From SIG437 sp045576235 (GTDB lineage Bacteria > Bacillota > Clostridia > UBA1381 > UBA9506): a stretch of 64,000 nucleotides of DNA. Positions 16,448 to 25,603 of the stretch are shown here, one piece after another (position 1 is the stretch's first letter; the number at the start of each line of letters is the position of its first letter). A program made the translations under genes and the position numbers. The stretch spans positions 1-64,000 of the forward strand of contig JAZNGA010000007.1 of assembly GCA_045576235.1 (NCBI GenBank). Direction: 5' to 3'. The notes beneath the pieces are model-generated. The model made no database searches and was not told the DNA's origin. It saw only the letters and a program-made list of their open reading frames with translations.

Positions 16448-19400
16448 ATGGATTTTTTTTCAAATGTGCTAAAAAAATCTGATGAATATAGTTTTATAGA
16501 AGAATGTGTCAGGCAAGGTGATTTTCCGCTGCAGATTTCAGGTGTTTCAGGCCCTGTTTCTGCTCACCTTGCTGTTTCGTTATGTAAAAATACGGATTCA
16601 AACGGAGTTTTCATATGTCAGAGTGAATATGATGCAAAAAAGATGTGTTCTGACCTTGAATTTTTCTATAAAGAAAATGTCATATTTTATCCCTCCAAAG
16701 AGATTGATTATTATGAAACTCTTGCTAAAAGCAATGAATTGGTGAATGAGAGACTTGCTGCCTTAAAAAAGATTATATACAGCTCTAAAAAAACGATGCT
16801 CGTAATGAGTATTGATGCACTTTTGCAGTTTACAATAGATTTTGATTCATATGTGGAAAGCGTTCTGAATTTTTCTGTTTTTGATGAAATAAAAATTCAA
16901 AAGCTTGCCGAAAAACTTACAAATCTTGGATATAGTCACGAAGATATGGTTGAAGGAAAAGGTCAGTTCAGCATACGAGGCGGAATCGTTGATGTTTTTT
17001 CTCCGGAAGCCGACAACCCCTACAGAATAGAATTTTTTGGCGACAGCATTGATTCAATGCGCTTGTTTGACCCCATAACACAAACATCTATAGAAAATCT
17101 GGAAAAAATAACAATAACTGCAGCATCTGAAACATCTGCAGAAAGCAATCCAACCTCCGTGGTATCATACTTTGATAAGGATGCCTTAATATTTTTTAAC
17201 GAGCCGGTGCAAATTGCGGAGCGTGCAGAAAGCTATCTGTGGGACATTAACGAGACAGTTAAGACGCTGATTGAAAGAGAAGTCATCAGCGAGGCAAAGG
17301 AAAGCTACATTTATGATTATAGCACCATTTGTGCGGCTTTAACAAAAAGGAAATTTGTTGCACTTTCTGCGCTTTTGCAATCTTCAAAGGACTATAAGCC
17401 TAAAAAAACGACATCGCTTACTGTTGGCGCGCACAGCACATATACAGGTTTAAATGATTTTTTCTTTGAGGATTTGCAGGGGTGGCTTAATAAAAACTAT
17501 ATGGTTATACTGCCTGCAGGCAGTGAATCTAAGGTGAAAAAGCTTCAAGAGGGCTTAAAAGAAAGAAATGTGACAGCGTCAATCTTTAAAAATGAAAAAG
17601 ATATAGCTGAAAAAGGCAAGGTCTATATAGCAGAGGGTGTCTTAAAGAAAGGGTTTTACTATCCCGATATTAAGCTTTGCGTTATAAGTGATGAAGAGCT
17701 TTTTGGAAGAAGCGTTAAAAAGCAAAAAAGATTTAAAAAGTCAGATTCTGCCAGCCGCATAAACAGTTTTACTGATTTAAAACCGGGAGACTATGTTGTC
17801 CATAAAGTTCACGGCATAGGCAGATATGCAGGCCTTAACACGCTGACGATTGAAGGATTTAATAAGGACTTTCTAAAGATTGAATATTCAGGCGATGATG
17901 TTTTATATGTTTCGTGTGATAATTTAGAGCTCATTCAGAAATATATTGGTAAAGACGGCACGCTAAGGCTTAATAAAATGGGTGGGGCAGACTTTGCAAG
18001 GCAAAAAAGCAGAGTAAAGGAATCTACAAAAGAGCTTGCAGAAGAATTGATAAAGCTTTATTCTGCGAGACAACACCAAAAAGGGTTCGCGTTTTCTCCC
18101 GACACAAGCTGGCAGGCAGAATTTGAAGCGCGCTTCCCTTATGATGAAACAGACGATCAGCTGACGAGCATTGAAGAAGTGAAAAAAGATATGGAGAGTG
18201 AGCGCCCAATGGACAGACTCCTTTGCGGAGATGTTGGATATGGAAAAACGGAGATCGCTCTTCGTGCGGCGTTCAAGGCTGTTATGGATTCAAAGCAGGT
18301 AGCCTATTTAGCGCCTACAACTGTGCTGACCATGCAACACTATAATACATTTGTCAGCAGAATGAAGGACTATCCCGTAAAAATCGAACTGCTTTCAAGG
18401 TTTAAAACTGCTTCAGAGCAGAAAAAAATTTTAAAAGGGCTGAAAAACGGAGAAATTGACATCATTATCGGAACACATCGTCTTTTGGGAAATGATGTTG
18501 AATTCCATGATCTCGGACTTTTAGTTGTCGATGAAGAGCAGCGCTTTGGTGTTAAGCACAAAGAGCGCATAAAAGAAATAAAAAATAATGTTGATGTGCT
18601 CACTTTGACTGCAACGCCAATTCCAAGAACACTTCATATGTCAATGATAAACATTAAAGACATGAGCACTCTTACAGCACCGCCTGAAGACAGGCATCCT
18701 GTCTCAACAATCGTGACAGAGTATAATGAAGGTGTTTTGATAGATGCAATCAAAAAAGAACTCGCGCGTGGAGGACAGGTCTATTATCTCCATAACAGAG
18801 TGAACGGACTTTCAACAATAGCAAGACGATTAGCGGATGCTTTGCCTGATGCTAAGGTCAGATTTGCTCACGGACAAATGGCTGAAAATGAGCTTGAAGA
18901 AATCATGATGGAAATGTTGGAGGGCGATGTTGATGTTTTAGTTTGCACAACAATTATAGAAACAGGACTTGATATTCCCAATGTAAACACAATAATAATA
19001 GATGATGCTGATAAACTGGGCCTTTCGCAGCTATATCAGTTAAGAGGCAGAGTCGGACGCTCTAACAGAAGAGCCTTTGCATATTTGTTCTATAAAAAGG
19101 ATAAAGCGTTAAAGGAGGAGGCTGTTAAGCGTCTGGGCGCAATCAAGGAGTTCACAGAATTCGGATCAGGCTTTAAAATTGCGATGCGCGATTTGGAAAT
19201 CAGAGGAGCGGGAAACATTTTAGGAGCCGAGCAGCACGGTCATCTAAATAGTGTTGGCTATGATATGTATTGTCAGATTTTAGCAGAAACCATAGGAGAG
19301 ATGACAGGTGAGCCCGTAAAAGAGGAGGAGCCGATAGTCATTGACCTGCCTGCCCATGCGCACATTCCGCCATCCTATATAAAAAGCCACACGGCACGCC

Positions 19401-19783
19401 TCGAAATCTATAAAAAAATTGCTCAGATTTCATCGGAGCAAGATTATCTTGACATAAGCGATGAGATAACAGACCGTTTTGGTGATATGCCCAAAAGCGT
19501 CGTTTCTCTTCTCGATGTTGCGCAGATAAAAACACTTTGCAATGATGTTGGCATAAAAGAAGTGTCGCAGAAAAACGACAGAGTCTTCTTCTATTTCTCG
19601 GGGGATGTTGATTTTGAGGTCATCTCTTCGCTGATTGCTGAATATAAAGGAAGAATACTTCTTTCGGCAGGCAAATCACCATATTTCACATTTAATGCAA
19701 ATTCAGAAGAAAAGAAGAAACTGCTTTCTTGTGTTAAAAGTTTATTACAATCGCTTAAACTATTGCATCAAAGAAAAAATTAG
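16448..19783 (+). CDS. mfd: Transcription-repair coupling factor
   Basis: ATP-dependent translocase that removes RNA polymerase stalled at DNA lesions and recruits UvrA. 1111 residues, full length. In order: UvrB-homology region with QFSIRGGIVDVFSPE, RNA-polymerase-interacting CarD-like domain (KPGDYVVHKVHGIGRYAGL near 455), superfamily 2 helicase with Walker A GDVGYGKTE near 595, VDEEQRFG and TATPIPRTLH, RecG-like translocation motif (QLRGRVGRS), and the C-terminal TRCF domain. AAAGGGGAAGG precedes the ATG. Its last codons contain the -35 region of the next gene's promoter. Confidence 0.98.
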   Translation: MDFFSNVLKKSDEYSFIEECVRQGDFPLQISGVSGPVSAHLAVSLCKNTDSNGVFICQSEYDAKKMCSDLEFFYKENVIFYPSKEIDYYETLAKSNELVNERLAALKKIIYSSKKTMLVMSIDALLQFTIDFDSYVESVLNFSVFDEIKIQKLAEKLTNLGYSHEDMVEGKGQFSIRGGIVDVFSPEADNPYRIEFFGDSIDSMRLFDPITQTSIENLEKITITAASETSAESNPTSVVSYFDKDALIFFNEPVQIAERAESYLWDINETVKTLIEREVISEAKESYIYDYSTICAALTKRKFVALSALLQSSKDYKPKKTTSLTVGAHSTYTGLNDFFFEDLQGWLNKNYMVILPAGSESKVKKLQEGLKERNVTASIFKNEKDIAEKGKVYIAEGVLKKGFYYPDIKLCVISDEELFGRSVKKQKRFKKSDSASRINSFTDLKPGDYVVHKVHGIGRYAGLNTLTIEGFNKDFLKIEYSGDDVLYVSCDNLELIQKYIGKDGTLRLNKMGGADFARQKSRVKESTKELAEELIKLYSARQHQKGFAFSPDTSWQAEFEARFPYDETDDQLTSIEEVKKDMESERPMDRLLCGDVGYGKTEIALRAAFKAVMDSKQVAYLAPTTVLTMQHYNTFVSRMKDYPVKIELLSRFKTASEQKKILKGLKNGEIDIIIGTHRLLGNDVEFHDLGLLVVDEEQRFGVKHKERIKEIKNNVDVLTLTATPIPRTLHMSMINIKDMSTLTAPPEDRHPVSTIVTEYNEGVLIDAIKKELARGGQVYYLHNRVNGLSTIARRLADALPDAKVRFAHGQMAENELEEIMMEMLEGDVDVLVCTTIIETGLDIPNVNTIIIDDADKLGLSQLYQLRGRVGRSNRRAFAYLFYKKDKALKEEAVKRLGAIKEFTEFGSGFKIAMRDLEIRGAGNILGAEQHGHLNSVGYDMYCQILAETIGEMTGEPVKEEEPIVIDLPAHAHIPPSYIKSHTARLEIYKKIAQISSEQDYLDISDEITDRFGDMPKSVVSLLDVAQIKTLCNDVGIKEVSQKNDRVFFYFSGDVDFEVISSLIAEYKGRILLSAGKSPYFTFNANSEEKKKLLSCVKSLLQSLKLLHQRKN

Positions 19784-19791
19784 TGTATAAT
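19763..19791 (+). promoter_or_regulatory. SigA-type promoter of the PrsA-like gene
   Basis: TTGCAT, 17-base spacer, TATAAT. It overlaps the end of mfd (stop at 19781-19783) and should start transcription near 19798. Confidence 0.75.
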
Positions 19792-19830
19792 TAAACATAT
19801 ATATAATGAAACATGAGGAGAGTGTGAATT

Positions 19831-20880
19831 GTGAAATTAACAAAGAAACTTACAGTCTTGTTTTTAACCTTTCTGATGATTTTTTCTATATCGGGTTGCA
19901 GTGGTCTTAAGATTGTTAAGGAAATTGCAAGCGTAGACGGAAGAATCATATCGTTAGGTGAGTTTAAGTATTATCTTGAAAACATAAAAAACCAGATGCT
20001 CACAGAGGCGGGGCTTTCAAGCGATGAAGAAATAGAAAGCTTCTGGGCAGGCGAAATAAACGGCGAAAAAGCAACAGATGTTGCCAAGAACAAAGCTATG
20101 GACGAAGTGATTCGTGTTGAAATTGCAAACATCTTAGCAGAGGAAGCAAATGTTTCCGTTGATTCGTCTCGTGTAAATCAATATAAAGACTCAATTAAGC
20201 AGGGCGGAAGCCAGTTTGATATGATCAAAGAGACTACGGGGCTTGATAACGAGGAGCTTATAAATCTGATAATAAAAGAAGAAACAGCAAGCCTTTATGC
20301 AAGCTATTTGGCTTCTGAGCAGGCAGATAAGTTCACTCCTGCTGACGAAGATGTAATTTCAAAATATGAAAGCGACTATGTGAGAGTTAAGCACATTTTT
20401 GTTTCAAAAACAGACATCGATGCAGAGCAGGCGGCTGATCCAACAGCAGAGCCCGCACCGGAGCTGACAGAAACTGAAATTGAAGCAAATCAAAAACTTT
20501 TGATTGCGGAAGCATATCAGAAAGTGACAGCAGGCGAAGAATTCGAAAAATTAATCAGTGAGTATAATGAGGATCCGGGAATGACCGAACAGCCAGACGG
20601 ATATACATTCACAAAGAACAGTGGAATGGTTAAACCTTTTGAGGATGCTGCATTTGCTCTTGAAATCGGTGCAACCAGTGAGATTGTAGAACAGGCTCAG
20701 GGTTGGCATATTTTAAAGAGATATCCTCTCTTGTCAAGCGGAGAAGAATATAATCAATATATAAACACAGTCAGAAATGAAATGTCAACAGATATGTTCA
20801 ACGATTACATTGATTCTCTTAAAGGAAACTATGATATTAAAATTGAGCAGGGCGCAGTTAACGGAGTGAAAATTAAATAA
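19831..20880 (+). CDS. PrsA-like foldase lipoprotein (parvulin-type peptidyl-prolyl isomerase)
   Basis: Extracytoplasmic folding factor for exported proteins. 349 residues. Lipoprotein signal MKLTKKLTVLFLTFL... with lipobox ISGC. Residues about 25-185 form a SurA/PrsA-type N-terminal chaperone region; the parvulin domain starts at VRVKHIFVS and ends with QGWHILKRYP. The parvulin domain holds a charged insert (DAEQAADPTAEPAPELTET) after the first strand. GTG start with GAGGAG eight bases upstream. It is transcribed from its own promoter and closed by a terminator. Confidence 0.92.
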   Translation: MKLTKKLTVLFLTFLMIFSISGCSGLKIVKEIASVDGRIISLGEFKYYLENIKNQMLTEAGLSSDEEIESFWAGEINGEKATDVAKNKAMDEVIRVEIANILAEEANVSVDSSRVNQYKDSIKQGGSQFDMIKETTGLDNEELINLIIKEETASLYASYLASEQADKFTPADEDVISKYESDYVRVKHIFVSKTDIDAEQAADPTAEPAPELTETEIEANQKLLIAEAYQKVTAGEEFEKLISEYNEDPGMTEQPDGYTFTKNSGMVKPFEDAAFALEIGATSEIVEQAQGWHILKRYPLLSSGEEYNQYINTVRNEMSTDMFNDYIDSLKGNYDIKIEQGAVNGVKIK

Positions 20881-20912
20881 GGAACTTAAATTCCCTTTAT
20901 AATTTGAGATGG

Positions 20913-20950
20913 GCGGCGTGAAAAGCGAAGGTTTTTTATGCCGCTTTTTT
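20913..20950 (+). terminator. Terminator of the PrsA-like gene
   Basis: GCGGCGTGAAAA pairs (two G-U pairs) with TTTTTTATGCCGC, followed by six T. Confidence 0.8.
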
Positions 20951-21006
20951 CGCAGGTGAATGTATGTTTTATTAAGTTTGCGAACTTGCTTTGCTAAAGA
21001 AAAAGT

Positions 21007-22242
21007 GTGTTAGGGGTGTTTTCCATTAAAACAATAATTGAACTTTTTGATGAGTGTCAGGTTAAAAATGTTGTAGCTGCTCTTCGCTTTATGCCCAGAA
21101 AGGTGATTTTTGTAGGCTATAGGGAAGTGATGAAAAAGAAAAAAATGAATGATTTGAAAAAGTTTTTTGATTTACGAGGTTTGAAAATAGAATTAGAGTT
21201 TCAATTTGTTGATAGATATGATTATAGCGATGCTTTCAAAACGCTTAACAGAATTTTAGATGAAAATGAGGAATGTTGTTTTGACCTGACAGGAGGCAAG
21301 GAGCTTATTATAGCTGCAATGGGCGCCCTTTCGGCAGAGCGAAGCGTTCCGATGGTGCAGTTTAACATCAAAAGAGGCACAATGACATATATTAAAAATT
21401 GTGAAGCTTTAACCAATCAGCAGACGGCAGCAATGACTGTGCTGGAAAGCATAACTTTAAATGGAGGCGCAATTGCCAACGAAAATTCAGATGAGCCTGA
21501 ATGGGATTTGAGTGATGATTTCAGGCAGGACATTGAGGCACTCTGGAAGATAAACGGAAGAGACAGCAGCGCGTGGAACAGGTTTTCAAAGCAAATCGCA
21601 AGATTTGGGAAGGAAATAGAGGCAAGCGAAGACCTTAGCTTAAGAGTGAACATATCAAATTTGGACGAAAGGCAAAAAGAGGAACTTTTAAACAAGCAAA
21701 TTCTTGACGAGATGAAAAAGGAAGGGCTATTCAAAAATTTCAGTTTGAAGAATAATCTGCTTAACCTTCAGATAAAAAATGAGCAGGTTTTAAGATGCAT
21801 AATAAAGGCAGGAAACATTCTTGAGCTATATGCATATATGGTTGCAACAGAGATTGCAGAAGAAAAACCCGGTTTTTATGATGATATAAAAGTGGGGGTA
21901 AAGGTCGATTGGGACGGCATAGAGAACGGAAAATTTTCAAAAATCAAGGACACAACAAATGAAATTGATTTGTTTATGACGAGAGATTTAGTTCCTGTTT
22001 TCATATCATGCAAAAATGGTGATGTCGATAAGGAGGCTCTGTATGAGCTTAACACCGTAGCAGAAAAATTTGGAGGAGAATATGCACGAAAGGTGCTTAT
22101 GGCAACTTTTATAAGCAAGGACGAATTGAAAAAAAGATTCTTGCTTCAGCGGGCAAAGGATATGAGAATTGAAGTCATTGAAAATATTGATAAGATGACA
22201 AAGCAGGAATTTAAGGAAGCAATGAAAAGAAGAGTGAAATAA
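21007..22242 (+). CDS. Orphan Card1/Can2-like (DUF1887) CARF-domain nuclease
   Basis: 411 residues. The N-terminal half is a CARF-type Rossmann domain (VVAALRFMPRKVIFVG, then the ligand loop FDLTGGKE at 92-99, followed by LIIAAMGALSAE). After a linker the C-terminal third is a PD-(D/E)XK-type nuclease fold: NEIDLF at 318-323 and VFISCKNG at 331-338, so D321 and K336 are in place, but the usual acidic residue of E-x-K is S334. In Card1/Can2 such proteins are switched on by cyclic oligoadenylate from type III CRISPR complexes and degrade nucleic acid. No Cas10, other cas gene or CRISPR array is present here. It is a lone gene bounded by two terminators. The start is uncertain (GTG 21007 or 21016, no clear ribosome binding site), which suggests weak translation. 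Confidence 0.85.
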   Translation: MLGVFSIKTIIELFDECQVKNVVAALRFMPRKVIFVGYREVMKKKKMNDLKKFFDLRGLKIELEFQFVDRYDYSDAFKTLNRILDENEECCFDLTGGKELIIAAMGALSAERSVPMVQFNIKRGTMTYIKNCEALTNQQTAAMTVLESITLNGGAIANENSDEPEWDLSDDFRQDIEALWKINGRDSSAWNRFSKQIARFGKEIEASEDLSLRVNISNLDERQKEELLNKQILDEMKKEGLFKNFSLKNNLLNLQIKNEQVLRCIIKAGNILELYAYMVATEIAEEKPGFYDDIKVGVKVDWDGIENGKFSKIKDTTNEIDLFMTRDLVPVFISCKNGDVDKEALYELNTVAEKFGGEYARKVLMATFISKDELKKRFLLQRAKDMRIEVIENIDKMTKQEFKEAMKRRVK

Positions 22243-22244
22243 AC

Positions 22245-22282
22245 GGGGCTGTAGCAAAATAGTTTCTTTTTGCTACAGCCCC
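22245..22282. terminator. Bidirectional terminator between converging CARF nuclease and M23 genes
   Basis: GGGGCTGTAGCAAAA pairs with TTTTGCTACAGCCCC. It is nearly the same element as the hairpin at 57576-57617. Confidence 0.85.
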
Positions 22283-22289
22283 ATAATCT

Positions 22290-23675
22290 TTAATTCAGAT
22301 ATTCAAATGGATCAATCGGAACATCATCCCGTCTCACCTCAAAGTGAAGGTGTGCGCCGGTGCTTCTTCCTGTGTTGCCGACTTTTGCAATCAGATCTCC
22401 TTTAGCGACAACATCACCGCTTTTAACTAAAAGCTCGCTGCAATGTGCATAGTAGGTTTTGAGTCCGTTTGCATGGTCAATCTGAACCATGTAACCGTAA
22501 CCGCCACTATTATATTCAGAATAAACAACTGTTCCGTTATCTGCTGCATAAATAGGCGTGCCTGATGCAGCACTTAAGTCAATTCCCTGGTGGGCTCTTC
22601 CCCAACGAGAGCCAAAACGGGAAGAAAGAGAACCGCTGACGGGCATTGAGAGGCTTCCTGTTCCGACGGAAGAGGGGAGCTCTTTTGAACCAACAAGCTC
22701 AATCTGTGTGACGGGGGTCCTTATGATGCTTTCGTGGAGAATGTCCCTTTTCACTTCAATCCCGTTAATGTATGTTATAAACTCATCAACAGACTTTAAG
22801 CCTTCTTCACCGTGCGATTTGATTTTTGTTATGCCCTGATACATATCATCAGAGGATTCCTCAACTATTTCAAAAGGAATCGTCTCATTTCTTTGCTGAT
22901 GGTATGTTGCCATAACATCGGCAAACATTCTGCCTGAATAAAGCTTGACAATTTGGTGTTTTGGAATCAAATTACCCTTTAGAGCATTTGCCTTAAGTAT
23001 CATATTTTCAGACACTCCGGTTTTTTGCGCCAGCTCGGAAAAGGTCATGTCGTCTTCGCATCTGTAGTAGTAGAATTCGCCGCCTAAAAGATGAGAGACA
23101 GCTGCATCCTTTGAATGGAGCAAGGCTTTTGGGGCAAACATATAACGGATTTTAACATCATTTGCAAAATCAAGTGTTGCCTCTTTGATGCCTGATGAAA
23201 AGGAGTTCTTATATTCATTTATTGCGCTTAAAGCCATCTCTTCACTTGGAAGAGCGACAACCATTTTGTTGTCAATAAGGATGGTGTAAGCGGGAATCAT
23301 ATCAGAAGAAACAGACTTAAGTATTTCTGCAAGCTGCTCTTCAGACTGAAAATTTCTGTTTAATGCTAATGTCATAGTGAGCTCTGTTTCGCCCGTTAGG
23401 TCAAAATCCTCACCCGTCAAACTGAAAACATTTTCGCTGATGCTTTGATAAACATCTTCAAACATCTGTTTTGAAGGAATAAGCCCGAGCGTTTTTCCAT
23501 TTAGACTCACCTTGTAGCCGACAGAACAGGTGCATAAACAGAGCATCAGACAAACTGCGGCAAGAGATGCGAAAAAGGCGAGCCTGATTTTCGACTCTAA
23601 AGGAAAACTTTCTGAAAAAGAAACAAGATTATTCTTTATTTTATTAAAAATTAATTTTATGTTGGTCTTGGTCAC
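22290..23675 (-). CDS. M23-family peptidoglycan endopeptidase with LysM and G5 domains
   Basis: Cell-wall hydrolase of 461 residues, anchored by one N-terminal membrane segment (IRLAFFASLAAVCLMLCLC). Then an unassigned region, a LysM-like segment (YRCEDDMTFSELAQKTGVSENMILKAN...), a G5-type domain (ETIPFEIVEESSDDMYQG to TPVTQIELVGSK) and the C-terminal M23 peptidase with HQGID, YYAHCSEL and HLHFEV, all zinc-ligand motifs present. GTG start with AAGAGGTGA seven bases upstream. Clostridial proteins of this architecture act in wall remodelling, some of them during sporulation; which applies here cannot be told. Confidence 0.92.
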   Translation of the reverse strand: MTKTNIKLIFNKIKNNLVSFSESFPLESKIRLAFFASLAAVCLMLCLCTCSVGYKVSLNGKTLGLIPSKQMFEDVYQSISENVFSLTGEDFDLTGETELTMTLALNRNFQSEEQLAEILKSVSSDMIPAYTILIDNKMVVALPSEEMALSAINEYKNSFSSGIKEATLDFANDVKIRYMFAPKALLHSKDAAVSHLLGGEFYYYRCEDDMTFSELAQKTGVSENMILKANALKGNLIPKHQIVKLYSGRMFADVMATYHQQRNETIPFEIVEESSDDMYQGITKIKSHGEEGLKSVDEFITYINGIEVKRDILHESIIRTPVTQIELVGSKELPSSVGTGSLSMPVSGSLSSRFGSRWGRAHQGIDLSAASGTPIYAADNGTVVYSEYNSGGYGYMVQIDHANGLKTYYAHCSELLVKSGDVVAKGDLIAKVGNTGRSTGAHLHFEVRRDDVPIDPFEYLN

Positions 23676-23828
23676 AAATTCACCTCTTTTAATTGAACTT
23701 ATCTATAGTATATTTTATTTTTTTGAAATTATTACAAATTTATTAAACCACATCCTATTTTACAACATTTTTGTAATAATTGCAATGGGTAAATTATAAA
23801 TATTTTGCGTAAAAAAGCTTCTGTTTGC

Positions 23829-23857
23829 TTGACACAAGATGGTACATATGCTAAAAT
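23829..23857 (+). promoter_or_regulatory. SigA-type promoter of the esterase gene (start of sugar island)
   Basis: TTGACA, 17-base spacer, TAAAAT. One of the best promoters in the window. It lies inside the apparent upstream extension of the esterase frame and so supports the GTG start at 23883. Confidence 0.8.
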
Positions 23858-23882
23858 TAAGAACAAGAAAGGAGATGATAGT

Positions 23883-24656
23883 GTGAATTTATGGAATAAT
23901 TTGCCCTCGGGATATGAGATCATGCCGACCATTGAATATTATAAGGCAGAAAAGAAATTCTCGGATGCAGCATTTGTTATATTTCCCGGAGGCGGATATT
24001 CACATCTTGCCGAGCAGGAGGGCGCAGGATATGCAAAGCTGATTAACACTTGGGGCGCTGATGCCTTTGTTGTAAAATATAGCGTGGAGCCTGCAATGTT
24101 TCCTTCTCAACTTAACGATGCAAGAAGAGCCGTGCAGTTTGTGAGAGCAAATGCGGCAGAATATGAGATTAATCCTGAAAAGATAGTGGTCGTGGGGTCA
24201 TCTGCAGGAGGACATTTAGCGGCAATGCTTTCAACCTTTAAAGAAGAGGTGGATGTTCCTGAAAAGGACGAGATAAGCAAGGAAAATTTCTTACCAAACT
24301 ATCAGATTCTCTGTTATCCCGTAATTGATTTTGTAAACGAAGAGTTTGTCAATAAAGGCACAAGAAGACGCCTCATCGGCGAAAATTTTGATGCGGAATT
24401 AGCGCAAAAGCTCAGTCCGCAGATAGCGTGTGACGAAACAGCTCCGCCTGCTTTCATATGGCACAATGCAGACGACAGGTCTGTTCACATTTATAATGGA
24501 ATCGATTATGCTAAAAGCCTCATAGGAAAAGGTGTGCCGACAGAGTTGCATGTTTTCCCCTTTGGTGGGCACGGCATCGGCACGGCAGCTAACTGCCATT
24601 CAGGGCAGTGGACAGGACTTTTGTTTAACTGGCTTAAGGAAATGAACATTTATTAG
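23883..24656 (+). CDS. Alpha/beta-hydrolase, carbohydrate-esterase-like
   Basis: 257 residues, cytoplasmic (no signal peptide). Oxyanion loop FPGGGYSHL, nucleophile S107 in VGSSAGGHLA, acid D in HNADDRSVH and histidine in FPFGGHGIG. This fits the family of acetyl-xylan-esterase-like and related sugar deacetylases often placed in polysaccharide-use loci. GTG 23883 has AAAGGAGA seven bases upstream. It opens a plus-strand group of six genes that handle sugars; the GH28 gene downstream makes deacetylation of pectic oligosaccharides plausible, but this is inference. Confidence 0.85.
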   Translation: MNLWNNLPSGYEIMPTIEYYKAEKKFSDAAFVIFPGGGYSHLAEQEGAGYAKLINTWGADAFVVKYSVEPAMFPSQLNDARRAVQFVRANAAEYEINPEKIVVVGSSAGGHLAAMLSTFKEEVDVPEKDEISKENFLPNYQILCYPVIDFVNEEFVNKGTRRRLIGENFDAELAQKLSPQIACDETAPPAFIWHNADDRSVHIYNGIDYAKSLIGKGVPTELHVFPFGGHGIGTAANCHSGQWTGLLFNWLKEMNIY

Positions 24657-24676
24657 TGTTAATAAAACTTTGTTTG

Positions 24677-24709
24677 ACGAGATAGGGCGTTTTTAATGTC
24701 CTGTCTCGT
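24677..24709 (+). other. Intergenic hairpin without T tail
   Basis: ACGAGATAGGGC pairs with GTCCTGTCTCGT (12 bp, two G-U pairs), loop of nine bases. No T run follows, so it is more likely an RNA-stability or processing element between esterase and MBL gene than a terminator. Confidence 0.5.
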
Positions 24710-24772
24710 GTTGATATCTGTTTGAAATATCTGAGAAAGGCTTTAAGAAATTTGAAAAAGGGGACCTACGAC

Positions 24773-25546
24773 ATGGCAAAAATTCATTTTTTAGGAACAT
24801 GCTCAGGAACTGAGCCTATTGAAGGTATGCACCACACATCTATTGTTGTGGAAACAAATGGCATATATTACTTTTTCGATGCAGGCGAAAACAGCTCATA
24901 TAGTGCGCATCTTTCGGGCATTGACCTCATGAAAATCAAGGCTGTTTTCATATCACATCCTCACATGGACCATGTGGGCGGACTTGGAGAGCTTTTCTGG
25001 AACATAAGAAAAGTGTCAAAAAGAAGCAAGAGAACGCCAATTGATGGAAAAGTCAACCTTTTTGTTCCTGTTATGGAAACATGGGAAGGATTTATGATGG
25101 TTTTAAAAAACAGTGAAGGAGGCTTTTCTTGTGACTTTGACATAGTTGCAGAGAGCGTCAACGATGGACTTGTCTATGAAGACGAGAACATTAAAGTGAC
25201 AGCGTTTCACAATCATCATATGCAGAAGGAAGAGGGAGACGGCTGGCTTTCATATTCTTATCTGATTGAAGCGGATGGAAAGAAAATTGTTTTCTCGGGC
25301 GATGTTCGTGAAATGCCTGACCTTGACAGAGCTATTGGCGATGGTTGCGACCTTCTTATGGTAGAGACAGGACATCATCCCGTTCTGAAAGTCGGAGAAT
25401 ATGTGAAAGATAAAAATGTCGGAAAACTTATTTACACTCACCACGGCAGAGAAATTATAAACGGAAGAGAAGAAGCAGAGGAGAAGGTTAAAGCGTTTGA
25501 TTTTCCTGCGGCAATTGCTTATGACGGCATGGTGGAGACAGTTTAA
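24773..25546 (+). CDS. Metallo-beta-lactamase-fold hydrolase
   Basis: 257 residues. Starts with KIHFLGTCSGTEP typical of the ribonuclease Z/phosphodiesterase-like MBL group, zinc motif HPHMDH at 62-67, further histidine-rich AFHNHHMQ, FSGDV aspartate, ETGHHP and YTHHGRE. So the di-metal site seems complete. Substrate unknown; in this position it could act on a phosphorylated or lactone sugar, but nothing in the sequence decides. ATG 24773 follows an AAGGGGA site; no other start fits better. No transmembrane segment. Confidence 0.8.
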   Translation: MAKIHFLGTCSGTEPIEGMHHTSIVVETNGIYYFFDAGENSSYSAHLSGIDLMKIKAVFISHPHMDHVGGLGELFWNIRKVSKRSKRTPIDGKVNLFVPVMETWEGFMMVLKNSEGGFSCDFDIVAESVNDGLVYEDENIKVTAFHNHHMQKEEGDGWLSYSYLIEADGKKIVFSGDVREMPDLDRAIGDGCDLLMVETGHHPVLKVGEYVKDKNVGKLIYTHHGREIINGREEAEEKVKAFDFPAAIAYDGMVETV

Positions 25547-25603
25547 AGCAGGAATGGTTTTTGTGCAGTAAACAATTTTTTAAATAAAAAGGAGTAAAAA
25601 ATT

